Assembly (NCBI GenBank): GCA_905210855.1
Contig: CAJLYL010000042.1
Location: forward strand, 1 to 14,357
Reading direction: 5' to 3'
Length of the DNA: 14,357 nt
Origin: an uncultured Clostridia bacterium
GTDB lineage: Bacteria; Bacillota; Clostridia; UMGS1810
Made by a program: the position numbers and the translations under genes. The notes under the pieces were generated by a model, which saw only the letters and a program-made list of their open reading frames with translations, was not told where the DNA came from and ran no database searches. This document shows, piece by piece, positions 1 through 7,192 of this stretch; the first letter of the stretch is position 1; each line of letters opens with the position of its first letter.

Positions 1-1
1 C

Positions 2-1201
2 TGCCTCATCGTCCTGGGCATACCGGTAATGGTTATGGAGTTTTCCATGGGCCGCGCGTCACAGGCAAGCCCGGTAATGATGTACAGAAAGCTTGAAAAG
101 CCGGGCACAAAATGGCATATTCACGGCTACATAGCAATGCTCGGAAACATATGTCTCATGGCATTTTACACCGTTGTCTGCGGCTGGATGTTCTATTATT
201 TCATCAAGTTCTTAACAGGAGCAAACGCGGAAATCGGTTTTGTCAACATGATAACAAATCCGTCGATTAACGTAAAGTATCTCGCACTTGTGGTTGTAGT
301 TGCATACGGAATTCTCTGCTTTAATTTGCAGGGCGGACTTGAAAGAGTGACAAAGTATATGATGCTTATCCTCTTTGTGCTCATGGTGGTGCTCGCCGTA
401 CACAGCGGATTGCTTTCGGGGGCAAAGGAGGGGCTTAGCTTCTACCTGGTGCCGGATTTTTCTGCGATAAACGGTGATGTCATCGTCGGCGCAATGAACC
501 AGGCATTCTTTACGCTCAGCCTCGGCATGGGCTCTATGGCTATCTTTGGCAGCTATATAGGCAAGGAGCACTCACTCCTCGGCGAATCGCTGAATATAAT
601 CTTCCTGGACACATTCGTTGCCGTTGTGTCGGGACTCATCATCTTCCCGGCTTGCTTCACTTTCGGCGTGGAAGTTAATGCCGGCCCGAGCCTGCTCTTT
701 GACACCATGGCGTCGGTGTTTAACCATATGTCCGGCGGCAGATGGTGGGGCGCGCTTTTCTTCCTGTTCATGGTGTTTGCGGCGCTCTCTACCGTGCTTG
801 CGGTGTGCGAGAACATTCTCGCCTGCGTGCGCGAGCTTACCGGCTGGAGCAGACCCAAGGGCTGCATAATCTGCGGCATAGGCATATTTGTGCTTGCCAT
901 AACCACCGCGCTCGGATACAGCACTTTCTCGGGATTTGTTCCCTTTGCGGAGGGCAGCGCATGGCTCGATTTGTGGGATTTCCTTGTCAGCACAAACATA
1001 CTGCCGCTCGGTTCGCTCGTCATAGCGCTCTTCTGCTGCAGCAAGCGCTACGGCTGGGGCTGGGAAGCCCTCAAGGCGGAGGCTAATGCAGGAGAGGGCC
1101 TCAAGGTTAAAGACTGGATGCGCCCCGTGTTTACATTCGTTGTGCCGGCGGCAATCATAGTGATTTATATCTACGGTTTGGCTACATTTAACTGGAAATA
1201 A
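2..1201 (+). CDS. Sodium-dependent transporter, NSS/SNF family (5' partial)
   Basis: Secondary active symporter of the neurotransmitter:sodium symporter family, which uses the Na+ gradient to import amino acids or related small solutes across the cytoplasmic membrane. The reading frame is open to the left edge, so the ATG at 29 is internal: residues before it (LGIPVMVMEFSMGRASQ) are the conserved end of TM1/TM2 of the family. About 399 residues are present against a usual total near 450, so roughly the first 50 are missing. Many hydrophobic segments follow, including the TM3-TM4 region with LGNICLMAFYTVVCGWMF and a C-terminal TM ending in NWK. The substrate cannot be read from sequence. It is followed directly by the promoter of the ABC transporter operon, with no convincing terminator between. 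Family assignment is firm. Confidence 0.93.
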   Translation, partial: CLIVLGIPVMVMEFSMGRASQASPVMMYRKLEKPGTKWHIHGYIAMLGNICLMAFYTVVCGWMFYYFIKFLTGANAEIGFVNMITNPSINVKYLALVVVVAYGILCFNLQGGLERVTKYMMLILFVLMVVLAVHSGLLSGAKEGLSFYLVPDFSAINGDVIVGAMNQAFFTLSLGMGSMAIFGSYIGKEHSLLGESLNIIFLDTFVAVVSGLIIFPACFTFGVEVNAGPSLLFDTMASVFNHMSGGRWWGALFFLFMVFAALSTVLAVCENILACVRELTGWSRPKGCIICGIGIFVLAITTALGYSTFSGFVPFAEGSAWLDLWDFLVSTNILPLGSLVIALFCCSKRYGWGWEALKAEANAGEGLKVKDWMRPVFTFVVPAAIIVIYIYGLATFNWK

Positions 1202-1228
1202 AAATAACGAAAAAAATTAAAAAAACTC

Positions 1229-1257
1229 TTGACAAAACTGCTTTCATGGTGTATACT
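1229..1257 (+). promoter_or_regulatory. Sigma-A-type promoter of the ABC transporter operon
   Basis: TTGACA at 1229-1234 and TATACT at 1252-1257 are separated by 17 bases, a near-consensus vegetative promoter. Transcription would start near 1264 and give a leader of about 145 bases before the lipoprotein gene. Confidence 0.85.
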
Positions 1258-1263
1258 AACATA

Positions 1264-1386
1264 CGGAATAGATTAGATTAGGTTAGCATGAATAAGATGA
1301 GAGCAGATGTGCGGACGCGTTGGCGTGTGCGTTTTTGTATAGAATTTTTCATTCTTCCGAATTTAATCTTTCGGAAGAATTTTTTT
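1264..1386 (+). promoter_or_regulatory. Leader with intrinsic-terminator hairpin (candidate attenuator)
   Basis: The leader between the promoter and the lipoprotein gene carries a GC-rich hairpin at about 1311-1330 (core ACGC/GCGT with a GTTG loop). It then has a canonical intrinsic terminator: ATTCTTCCGA (1351-1360) pairs perfectly with TCGGAAGAAT (1371-1380), followed by six T (1381-1386). The terminator sits only 5 bases before the AAAGGAG ribosome binding site, so unconditional termination would silence the operon; conditional read-through is the natural reading. I do not recognise a known riboswitch or T-box. An overlapping short frame from ATG 1288 contains one Trp codon but has a poor ribosome binding site. 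Confidence 0.65.
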
Positions 1387-1408
1387 ATTGTAAAGGAGAT
1401 CAGATGAG

Positions 1409-2434
1409 ATGAGAACAGAAAAGAGAGAGGTAAGAAAGATGAGTGAAATCAAGAAGATGTTAAAAAAGGCGGCGGCGCTTACGGCTGCGGTATCGGTTGC
1501 GATGTTTGCATTCAGCGGCTGCTCGTCAAAACAGGATGTATATAAGGTGGGTGTTACGCAGATTGCGGATCACCCGTCGCTCGATAACTGCCGCGAGGGC
1601 TTCATAGAGGGGCTCAAGGAGGACGGCATAGTCGAAGGGCAGAACCTCGAGCTGGATTTTCAGTCGGCGCAGAATGACACAAAAATGGCTTCGCAGATAG
1701 CGCAGAATTTTGCCTCAACGGGCAAAAACCTTGTTTGCGGCATATCCACACCGTCGGCACAGGCGCTCTACACCGCTTGCTACGAAAAGGGTATACCCGT
1801 TGTGTTCAACGCGATATCCGACCCGATAGAGGCAAAGCTCGTTAAAGAGGACGGCTCGGCAATGGACGGAGTGACGGGCGTAAGCGACGCGCTCCCGGTT
1901 GAAGCGCAGCTCAAGCTCATAAGAGAGATTCTTCCCGACGCAAAGAAAATCGGCATACTCTACACCACAAGCGAGGCAAACTCCGTAAGCACACTCAGAA
2001 TTTACAAAGACCTTGCACCGCAGTATGGATTTGAAATTGTGGAAAAAGGTATCGGTACAGCTGCTGAAGTCGCTCAGGGCGCAGAGATACTTGCATCAAG
2101 TGTCGACTGCATATCCAATATGACAGATAATAATGTGGTTGCGGCGCTCTCGGTAGTCCTTGAGAAAGCCAATGCAAATAAGATACCGGTGTTCGGATCT
2201 GAGGAAGAACAGGTCGGTAACGGCTGCCTTGCATCAGCAGGACTCGATTATTATCAGCTCGGCATACAGGCAGGAAAGATGGCGGCGCGCATACTTAAAG
2301 GCGAAAAGCCGTCCGACATTCCTTATGAGACACTAAAAGAAAGCAAGATTACATTTAACATAGCAACGGCGCAGAGCCTGGGGATAGAACTTCCGCAGAG
2401 TGTGCTCGATGCCGGTCAGGACAAACAAAATTAG
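1409..2434 (+). CDS. ABC transporter substrate-binding lipoprotein (ABC_sub_bind, TrpX-like)
   Basis: Extracytoplasmic solute-binding lipoprotein of the ABC_sub_bind (PF04392) type, which delivers ligand to the downstream permease. The N-terminus is a lipoprotein signal: positive residues, a hydrophobic stretch, then AFSGC with the lipidated Cys (residue 38 counted from this start). The mature protein begins with YKVGVTQIADHPSLD, followed by a two-lobed periplasmic-binding fold with typical segments such as CGISTPSAQAL and PVVFNAISDPIEA. Start choice is uncertain: AAAGGAG (1392-1398) lies 10 bases before ATG 1409, but an in-frame ATG at 1439, with GAGAGG 8 bases upstream, gives a more usual signal peptide (331 residues instead of 341). 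Relatives in Firmicutes include the tryptophan-uptake TrpX proteins; the ligand here is not provable from sequence. Confidence 0.9.
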   Translation: MRTEKREVRKMSEIKKMLKKAAALTAAVSVAMFAFSGCSSKQDVYKVGVTQIADHPSLDNCREGFIEGLKEDGIVEGQNLELDFQSAQNDTKMASQIAQNFASTGKNLVCGISTPSAQALYTACYEKGIPVVFNAISDPIEAKLVKEDGSAMDGVTGVSDALPVEAQLKLIREILPDAKKIGILYTTSEANSVSTLRIYKDLAPQYGFEIVEKGIGTAAEVAQGAEILASSVDCISNMTDNNVVAALSVVLEKANANKIPVFGSEEEQVGNGCLASAGLDYYQLGIQAGKMAARILKGEKPSDIPYETLKESKITFNIATAQSLGIELPQSVLDAGQDKQN

Positions 2435-2441
2435 TTTTTTG

Positions 2442-2472
2442 CCAAGGGGCGAGATTCATCACCGCCCCTTGG
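2442..2472 (+). terminator. Strong hairpin between binding protein and permease genes
   Basis: CCAAGGGGCG (2442-2451) and CGCCCCTTGG (2463-2472) form a perfect 10-bp stem with an 11-base loop. It is followed only by TTGATTTA, not a clean T-run. It lies 7 bases after the lipoprotein stop and upstream of the permease ribosome binding site. It is therefore better read as a leaky terminator or an mRNA-end stabiliser that raises binding-protein expression over the membrane parts than as a full stop. Confidence 0.6.
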
Positions 2473-2501
2473 TTGATTTATATTAACGGAGGAATTTTTT
2501 T

Positions 2502-3398
2502 ATGGGAATAGCGGTCGGAATATTGCAGGAGGGTCTTATATTCAGTATAATGGCTCTCGGTGTGTACATAAGTCTGAAAATACTCGATTTTCCCGATTTG
2601 TCGGTGGACGGAACATTTCCGCTCGGCATGGCGGTGACGACATTTTTGATATTAAGAGGGGTGAACCCCTTTTTGTGTCTGCTCCTGTCGTTTGCGGCAG
2701 GCTGCGCCGCAGGGTGCGTCACGGGCTTGCTCAATGTCAAGCTTAAGATAAAAGACCTGCTCTCCGGCATAATCACCATGACAGCGCTCTATTCCATAAA
2801 CTACACCATAGTCGGCAAGCCGAATGAGTTTCTCGCGGTAGATCAAAGCACCGTTTTTTCACTCATACCGGCAAAGAGCGGCGATTTGCTCTTTCAGTAT
2901 AAGTACCTCATAGTGGCGTTTGCGGCAATGATTATTGCAAAAAAGCTCCTCGACGCTTATCTGTGCACAAAGTCCGGCTTTTTGCTCCGCAGTGTGGGCG
3001 ATAACGAAAACCTCGTTGTCACTCTGGCCAAAAATCCCGGCACGGTAAAGATTATCGGTCTGGCGCTCGGCAACGGGCTTGTGGCTCTTGCCGGCTCGCT
3101 CAATTTGCAGTATATAAAGTCATTCAACGTGTCCGCAGGTACGGGCACTCTCGTAATGGGTCTTGCGGCGGTCATCATCGGCACAACGCTCTTCTCCAAG
3201 GCAAAGCATTTCAAGATTACCACAGGCGTAGTTGTAGGCATGATAATCTACAAGGCGTGTATTTCGCTCGCAATGCTGTGCGGCTTGCAAGCAAAAGATA
3301 CCAATCTTGTTATCTCCGTCCTGTTTGTAATCACATTGGTGCTTAATTCCGACAGGGTAAAGGGCAAAAAAGGAGGCAGGGCAGATGTTAGAGCTTAA
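2502..3398 (+). CDS. ABC transporter permease (BPD_transp_2 / branched-chain-type)
   Basis: Integral membrane permease of the PF02653-like class, forming the translocation channel for the lipoprotein upstream and the ATPase downstream. The 298 residues contain about eight or nine hydrophobic segments. The first includes EGLIFSIMALGVYISLKILDF, and the next part holds LSVDGTFPLGMA, typical of the permease partners of ABC_sub_bind proteins. The cytoplasmic loop around GFLLRSVGDNENLV is the expected contact to the ATPase. The ribosome binding site GGAGG (2488-2492) is 9 bases before the ATG. The 3' end overlaps the ATPase gene by 14 bases, indicating translational coupling. In tryptophan-type systems the equivalent is TrpY; substrate is inferred only. 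Confidence 0.9.
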   Translation: MGIAVGILQEGLIFSIMALGVYISLKILDFPDLSVDGTFPLGMAVTTFLILRGVNPFLCLLLSFAAGCAAGCVTGLLNVKLKIKDLLSGIITMTALYSINYTIVGKPNEFLAVDQSTVFSLIPAKSGDLLFQYKYLIVAFAAMIIAKKLLDAYLCTKSGFLLRSVGDNENLVVTLAKNPGTVKIIGLALGNGLVALAGSLNLQYIKSFNVSAGTGTLVMGLAAVIIGTTLFSKAKHFKITTGVVVGMIIYKACISLAMLCGLQAKDTNLVISVLFVITLVLNSDRVKGKKGGRADVRA

Positions 3399-4158
3399 GT
3401 CAATCTCAAAGGTGTTCAATGCCGGCACTGTTGACGAGAAGATTCTCTTTGACGGCTTCAACCTGAAAATAAACGACGGCGAATTTGTCTCCGTGGTCGG
3501 CTCCAACGGCTCGGGCAAGACTACCGTGCTTAACATAATATCGGGCGATGTACTCCCCGACAGCGGCAGCGTTATCCTGGACGGTAGCGACATAACGGCT
3601 ATGAAAAACTACAAGAGGGCAAGGAAAATTGCCAGGGTGTTTCAGAACCCTGCTATGGGCACCTGCCCCACGATGACGATATTTGAGAATATGTCCGTGG
3701 CGGACAACAAGGGCAAGGCATATAACCTTACGCCCGGGCTTAACCACAAGCGAAAGGATTTCTACCGCGAGCAGCTCTCCATGCTTCATATGGGGCTTGA
3801 GGACAGGCTGGAGACAAAGGCAGGCACACTGTCCGGCGGTCAGCGGCAGGCGCTTGCGCTCATCATGGCGACAATATCCGACCCCAAGCTGCTGCTGCTT
3901 GACGAGCACACCGCAGCGCTCGACCCAAAATCCGCCGACACGGTGATGATGCTCACAGACAGGGTGGTTAAGGAGAAGAAGCTTACCGCGATAATGGTTA
4001 CCCACAATCTGCGCTACGCCGTAGAGTACGGCAGCTGCACCGTCATGTTCCATGAGGGCAAAATCGTGCTCGACGTCGACGGCGAGCAGAGGGCGAACAC
4101 CACTATTGACGATTATCTCAAGATGTTTAATGAAATCAGCATAGAATGCGGAAATTAA
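3385..4158 (+). CDS. ABC transporter ATP-binding protein
   Basis: Cytoplasmic ATPase that powers the transporter. All nucleotide-binding motifs are visible: Walker A GSNGSGKTT (residues 39-47), Q-loop Gln about 87, signature LSGGQ (149-153), Walker B LLLLDE (169-174) and switch His in VTHN (about 207). The segment after Walker B reads DEHTAALDP rather than the commoner DEPT; as I recall, this is usual in the subgroup that pairs with ABC_sub_bind lipoproteins. 257 residues is a normal length. GGAGG at 3371-3375, inside the permease gene, serves as ribosome binding site, and the 14-base overlap with the permease shows a single operon. A strong terminator follows immediately. Confidence 0.95.
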   Translation: MLELKSISKVFNAGTVDEKILFDGFNLKINDGEFVSVVGSNGSGKTTVLNIISGDVLPDSGSVILDGSDITAMKNYKRARKIARVFQNPAMGTCPTMTIFENMSVADNKGKAYNLTPGLNHKRKDFYREQLSMLHMGLEDRLETKAGTLSGGQRQALALIMATISDPKLLLLDEHTAALDPKSADTVMMLTDRVVKEKKLTAIMVTHNLRYAVEYGSCTVMFHEGKIVLDVDGEQRANTTIDDYLKMFNEISIECGN

Positions 4159-4189
4159 AAAAATCAGGGCGCTTTGCCCTGATTTTTTT
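4157..4189 (+). terminator. Intrinsic terminator of the ABC transporter operon
   Basis: AATCAGGGC and GCCCTGATT flank a short GCTTT loop and are followed by a T-run to 4189. The A-run on the left pairs with the T-run, so it could also work in the other direction. It overlaps the last bases of the ATPase gene. Confidence 0.9.
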
Positions 4190-4208
4190 GCGGAATATTA
4201 TTTATAAG

Positions 4209-4237
4209 TTGCATTTTGCTCAAAACTGTGTTATTAT
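4209..4237 (+). promoter_or_regulatory. Promoter upstream of the truncated AraC-like gene
   Basis: TTGCAT (4209-4214) and TATTAT (4232-4237) with a 17-base spacer lie between the ABC operon terminator and ATG 4281. This suggests the broken gene still has its original promoter. Confidence 0.55.
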
Positions 4238-4280
4238 ATTCAAGTGGTTTGATTTGATAACGAACGGAACCGAAAGCAGA

Positions 4281-4964
4281 ATGAACAGAATAAGAAATGT
4301 AAAGTACCAGTGGCTCATTACTTATGTGATACTCATGCTTATTCCGACAGTGATTTTTCTCTCCGTGCTCGGCGTATTGGAAAAAGCGGTTCGCCGAGAT
4401 GTCTATCAGGCTGACCGCATGGTGCTGAGCACTGTTAAAAACGAGCTTGACACCTGCTTTTATTCCATGAAGATGACTTATATGAAGCTTGACTATGATT
4501 CAAACATACGCAAGCTTGTCGCGCCCGGGCTCAGCCGAGAGGCAAAGGTGCAAACGGCGTCCGGAGTGCTCACGCGCACACGCGAGACCACCGTTTTTGA
4601 CGGGCTCAGGCAAAAGATATACATGGCGTTTCCCGATGACGACATCGCCATATGCTCCGAGAGCGGCGTTGCCGATGTTGAGAGCGTGACCGATATATCG
4701 TTTGAAAACCTGACGTATGCCGACCTTGAAAATATGCTCGGCGATGACAACAGCGGCGATTTTCACGTGATAGACACCTTTGATAACGGTACACCCGTGA
4801 GGGCACTTGCATACATTGCGCCTTTTCCCATGACAACCGCATACAAAAACAGCGGCATAGCGGTAATTTGGGTGAGCGAGGATTATTTTCTCGGCGAAAA
4901 CGGGCTGCTGTCCTCCGTGGCGGACAGAGACGCCGAGCGGACTTGTCAACAGCGAGGTTATTGA
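4281..4964 (+). pseudogene. N-terminal remnant of an AraC/YesN-like membrane sensor-regulator
   Basis: The 227-residue product starts NRIRNVKYQWLITYVI, then one strong transmembrane helix (about residues 10-31), then an extracytoplasmic region (AVRRDVYQADRMV onward). From recall, this is the N-terminal architecture of the AraC-type regulators with a membrane-anchored sensor that control carbohydrate gene clusters in Clostridia. In intact members a second TM and a C-terminal pair of helix-turn-helix motifs follow, at roughly 700 residues; none of that is present. The frame loses resemblance after about residue 215 (SSVADRDAERTCQQ) and stops at 4964, while a different protein family begins in frame +1 from about 4930. 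This points to a deletion joining two genes. The ribosome binding site is weak (ACGGAA). Start 4281 follows the visible promoter; an upstream in-frame ATG at 4146 lies inside the ATPase gene and is unlikely. Confidence 0.65.
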
Positions 4965-5016
4965 CTGCAACGGCAGCAAGGCACTCTCGGTAAAGGCGGA
5001 TAAATTCGGCACTTCG

Positions 5017-5799
5017 GTGAAGATGGACAAATTCATCCTCGGCGAGTATATGGTTCCGCAAAAGGCGGTTGAGGATTTGCTCAATACCACCGTCAGTGTA
5101 AACGGCAGTTCCGTCACCGTCGGCAAGGCAAAACTTGAGCTTGGCAGCACGGCAATGCAGTATTCGTCATCCTCGTGTACGCTCGACGCGGCACCGACAG
5201 AGAATGAGGGCATATTGTACCTGCCGCTGCGCGCCATAGCGGAAAAGGCATTCGGTAAATATGTTTTCCATGATGACACGGCGGTGAGCGCCGGCATGGT
5301 TATCATAGCCGACACTAAGTTTAACCCTCCCGATACGGAGGCAAAAATTCAGGTTATCAACGATTATCTGTTCTACATACGCCCGTCGTGGCAGGATATT
5401 CTTGCGGACTATAACAAGTCCGAAGTCAAGGGAGTTCACCCCAGGGTTATGATTACCCCGACAAGCGTGGAACAGCTTAAACAGGAGATAACCGAAAATG
5501 CAATTAAGAAAAGCTGGTACGACAGACTTATTGAATACAGCGATAAGATAGTTGACTACGACGCCCTCAAATATGAGCTGCGCGACGGTGTACGTTTGAT
5601 GTATGTGGCGTCCGATTTTGAGACGTATATGCTCTGCCTCGGCATGGCATATCAGCTCACAGACGACAGAAAATACGCTGACGCGGCGTGGAAGCACATT
5701 GAGGCAGTGGTAAACTTCCCTGACCGGAACCCCGGTCACCCCATTGATGTGGGCATAATGGCCAGTCGGCTATGCTGTGGCATACGACTGGATGTATGA
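5017..5799 (+). pseudogene. Heparinase II/III-like secreted enzyme, 5' truncated and frameshifted (first part)
   Basis: The frame is open from 4867, and homologous-looking sequence starts near 4930 (GLVNSEVIDCNGSKAL) with no signal peptide, so ATG 5017 is only the first Met and not a true start. Residues about 20-95 look like a copper-amine-oxidase-N-terminal-type stalk domain (YLPLRAIAEKAFGKYVF). The rest resembles the alpha-helical N-terminal region of heparinase II/III-like polysaccharide lyases (HPRVMITP; MAYQLTDDRKYADAAWKHIE; NFPDRNPGHPIDVG). The frame fails at about 5764, where the last residues (SRLCCGIRLDV) are nonsense and the real continuation, VGYAVAYDWMYD, is in the next frame. 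The missing start, missing signal peptide and frameshift make it a pseudogene, unless the single base is a sequencing error. Substrate cannot be assigned. Confidence 0.7.
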
Positions 5800-6643
5800 C
5801 TGCTGGACTCCCGAGCAGATGGCAATAATGGAGCGGGGCGCAGTGCATAACTGCTTCTATGTGGCAAACGAGACCTACAAAGGCTCAAGCGAGAGCATGG
5901 ACGGAGTTATCAATGCGCAGAACTTCAACTGCATCTGCAACGGCGGCATCAGCATGACGGTGCTTGCCGAGATTAATAAATCCTCAAGCGCGGCAGACCT
6001 CGCGGCATATCTCGCGAAGAACAATAACATAGAGAAACTCGGCTTCCTCTATGACGATACTAAGGATTACATCAGCACCGCGGCTTCGTTCCTCACAGCA
6101 AAGCGCGCGGAGAAAAAGAGCGACCTCACCCTCAACGAGACGGTCAATGTAATTCACTTTGCGCTGTTCCTCTGCGAGATTAAGGACGGCGCAGCGATAG
6201 ACGACAGTGTGCGTAAACACAGCGCAGGACTTGACTGCAGCTATGCAGACTACACGGCTCTTGCCGACGGTATAAAGACCGAGCTTGCAAATCTCCTGTC
6301 CAAGGCAGATTACATCTCGGCTAAAAGACAGGTCAGCCTCAGCGAGTTTTCATCTGTGTGCAAGGCACGCTTGGCGGCAACCACGTGGTCGTCTCTCAAA
6401 GACCTGCTCATGGAGACCCCCGAAGAATATTCCTTAAACATCGGCTCGGGCAGCAGTTACAGCGGCGTCAGCGTAACCAATAAACAAAATGTTTTCTATA
6501 ATATGCTGTCCGAGTCGCCAAGAATAAAAAATACATACACAGACGGCACAAGTTCTTATGCGAGCCAAAATAAAATAATACCTCCGAGCCGGTGCACAAT
6601 CTTATTTTACATCCCCTCAGTCAGGCAGTTTTGCGTTGCCTGA
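5777..6643 (+). pseudogene. Continuation of heparinase-like remnant joined to a helical surface-protein module
   Basis: From about 5765 this frame continues the heparinase-like fold (AVAYDWMYDCWTPEQM, then QNFNCICNGGISMTVLA, matching the family's conserved Asn/Cys-Asn-Gly segment). Near 5965 the character changes. From EINKSSSAADLAAYLAKN onward the sequence resembles the small helical repeats found in large SLH-domain surface proteins of Clostridia (INKSSSAAD, YISAKRQVSLSEFSSVCK, NKQNVFYNMLSESP), not a lyase catalytic half. This suggests a second in-frame junction or an unusual fusion. The coding-like stretch ends around 6560; the last 25 or so residues to the stop at 6643 are translation through the dispersed repeat. 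No start codon with a ribosome binding site is visible, so independent expression is doubtful. Confidence 0.6.
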
Positions 6644-6667
6644 CAGCTCCCCTTGCATAGGGGAGCC
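6613..6667. repeat. Dispersed two-hairpin intergenic repeat
   Basis: CCCCTCAGTCAGGC opens the element. Hairpin 1 is GTCAGGCA (6620-6627) with TGCCTGAC (6637-6644). Hairpin 2 is GCTCCCCT (6646-6653) with AGGGGAGC (6659-6666). The CCTCAGTC...GACAGCTCCCC...GGGGAGCC layout matches, from memory, a high-copy palindromic repeat scattered between genes in gut Clostridia. It coincides with the 3' end of the decayed gene and may have contributed to the truncation. Confidence 0.7.
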
Positions 6668-6733
6668 AATCGCACAACGCGGAAATTTCCACAGAGGCTC
6701 GGCATCGACCCGTCTGTAAATATTAATTTGTAT

Positions 6734-6826
6734 AAAAACTCAAGGTATATGTTTTGTGTCTGTGAGATCCATAGCGACGTCGGGACGCGTGTCGAGCAGA
6801 CACAAAACATATACCTTGAAGTTTTT
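6734..6826. repeat. Long inverted repeat, about 29-bp arms, 34-base loop
   Basis: The left arm (6734-6762) runs AAAAACTCAAGG to GTGTCTG. The right arm (6797-6826) is its reverse complement apart from one extra base. The A-run at one end pairs with a T-run at the other, so the structure could act as a bidirectional terminator between the plus-strand remnant and the minus-strand iron operon. The arm length and GC-rich loop would also fit a small palindromic (MITE-like) insertion. Confidence 0.7.
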
Positions 6827-6843
6827 AAGATTGTTTTAACAGC

Positions 6844-6873
6844 AACGCGGGTTAGTTATCCCTAACTTGCGTT
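6844..6873. repeat. GTTAG-N6-CTAAC palindrome inside a 12-bp stem
   Basis: GTTAG at 6851-6855 and CTAAC at 6862-6866 are spaced by six bases, the same layout as an operator-like repeat at the other end of the iron operon. Flanks extend the symmetry (AACGC on the left, GCGTT on the right). Read on the plus strand it forms a 12-bp stem with two G-U pairs, but it is not followed by a T-run in either direction. Confidence 0.5.
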
Positions 6874-6891
6874 CAAAAAAATATATCTCTC

Positions 6892-7179
6892 TCACGCTCC
6901 TGCAAAATAATCCCTGAGCGCTTCATTGAGCGCACTGCCGCTTGACGAATGGCAATGCTTTATGTATGCGCCGGTTTTCTCTGCCTGTGCAGACGCCGTC
7001 GCGACCATCTTGTGTGCAACCGTGCCGGTGAACACCACCACCATGTCGGGACTGCCTATCTGACTTTTGAAATTTGCGGGGCACTGCGTAAACACCTTGC
7101 ATTTGCAGCCGTATTTTTTGCATATCTCCTTGTATTTGCAATGCATTCTGTCGTGACCGCCGACTATTACCACACTCAT
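6892..7179 (-). CDS. DUF2325 domain protein
   Basis: A 95-residue protein that is essentially one DUF2325 domain. It starts SVVIVGGHDRM, has a central VVVFTGTVAHKMV and ends with the family's HSSSGSAL segment. The biochemical function of the family is not established; small members occur in Clostridia, often near metal or redox genes, and their regular cysteines/histidines (here Cys14, Cys20, Cys25, Cys27, Cys33 and the late His-Cys-His) make metal or cofactor binding plausible. It is the last gene of the iron operon, 13 bases after the DtxR-like gene, with a clear GGAGG ribosome binding site 6 bases before the start. Being co-transcribed with feo genes suggests an iron-related role, which is inference. 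Confidence 0.85.
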   Translation of the reverse strand: MSVVIVGGHDRMHCKYKEICKKYGCKCKVFTQCPANFKSQIGSPDMVVVFTGTVAHKMVATASAQAEKTGAYIKHCHSSSGSALNEALRDYFAGA

Positions 7180-7192
7180 TTTTTGCCTCCTT

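Noticed and set aside
553..1044. Long minus-strand frame inside the sodium transporter gene
   Set aside because: Antisense shadow of a clear membrane transporter; composition is that of the complement of hydrophobic codons, with no ribosome binding site or family resemblance.
1288..1407. Short frame of 39 codons overlapping the attenuator, as a gene
   Set aside because: Poor ribosome binding site, and its 3' half is the terminator hairpin; kept only as a possible leader peptide in the findings.
6670..6733. Coding or RNA gene between the dispersed repeat and the long inverted repeat
   Set aside because: Only a 10-base palindrome GGAAATTTCC is visible; no frame with a ribosome binding site and no RNA signature.
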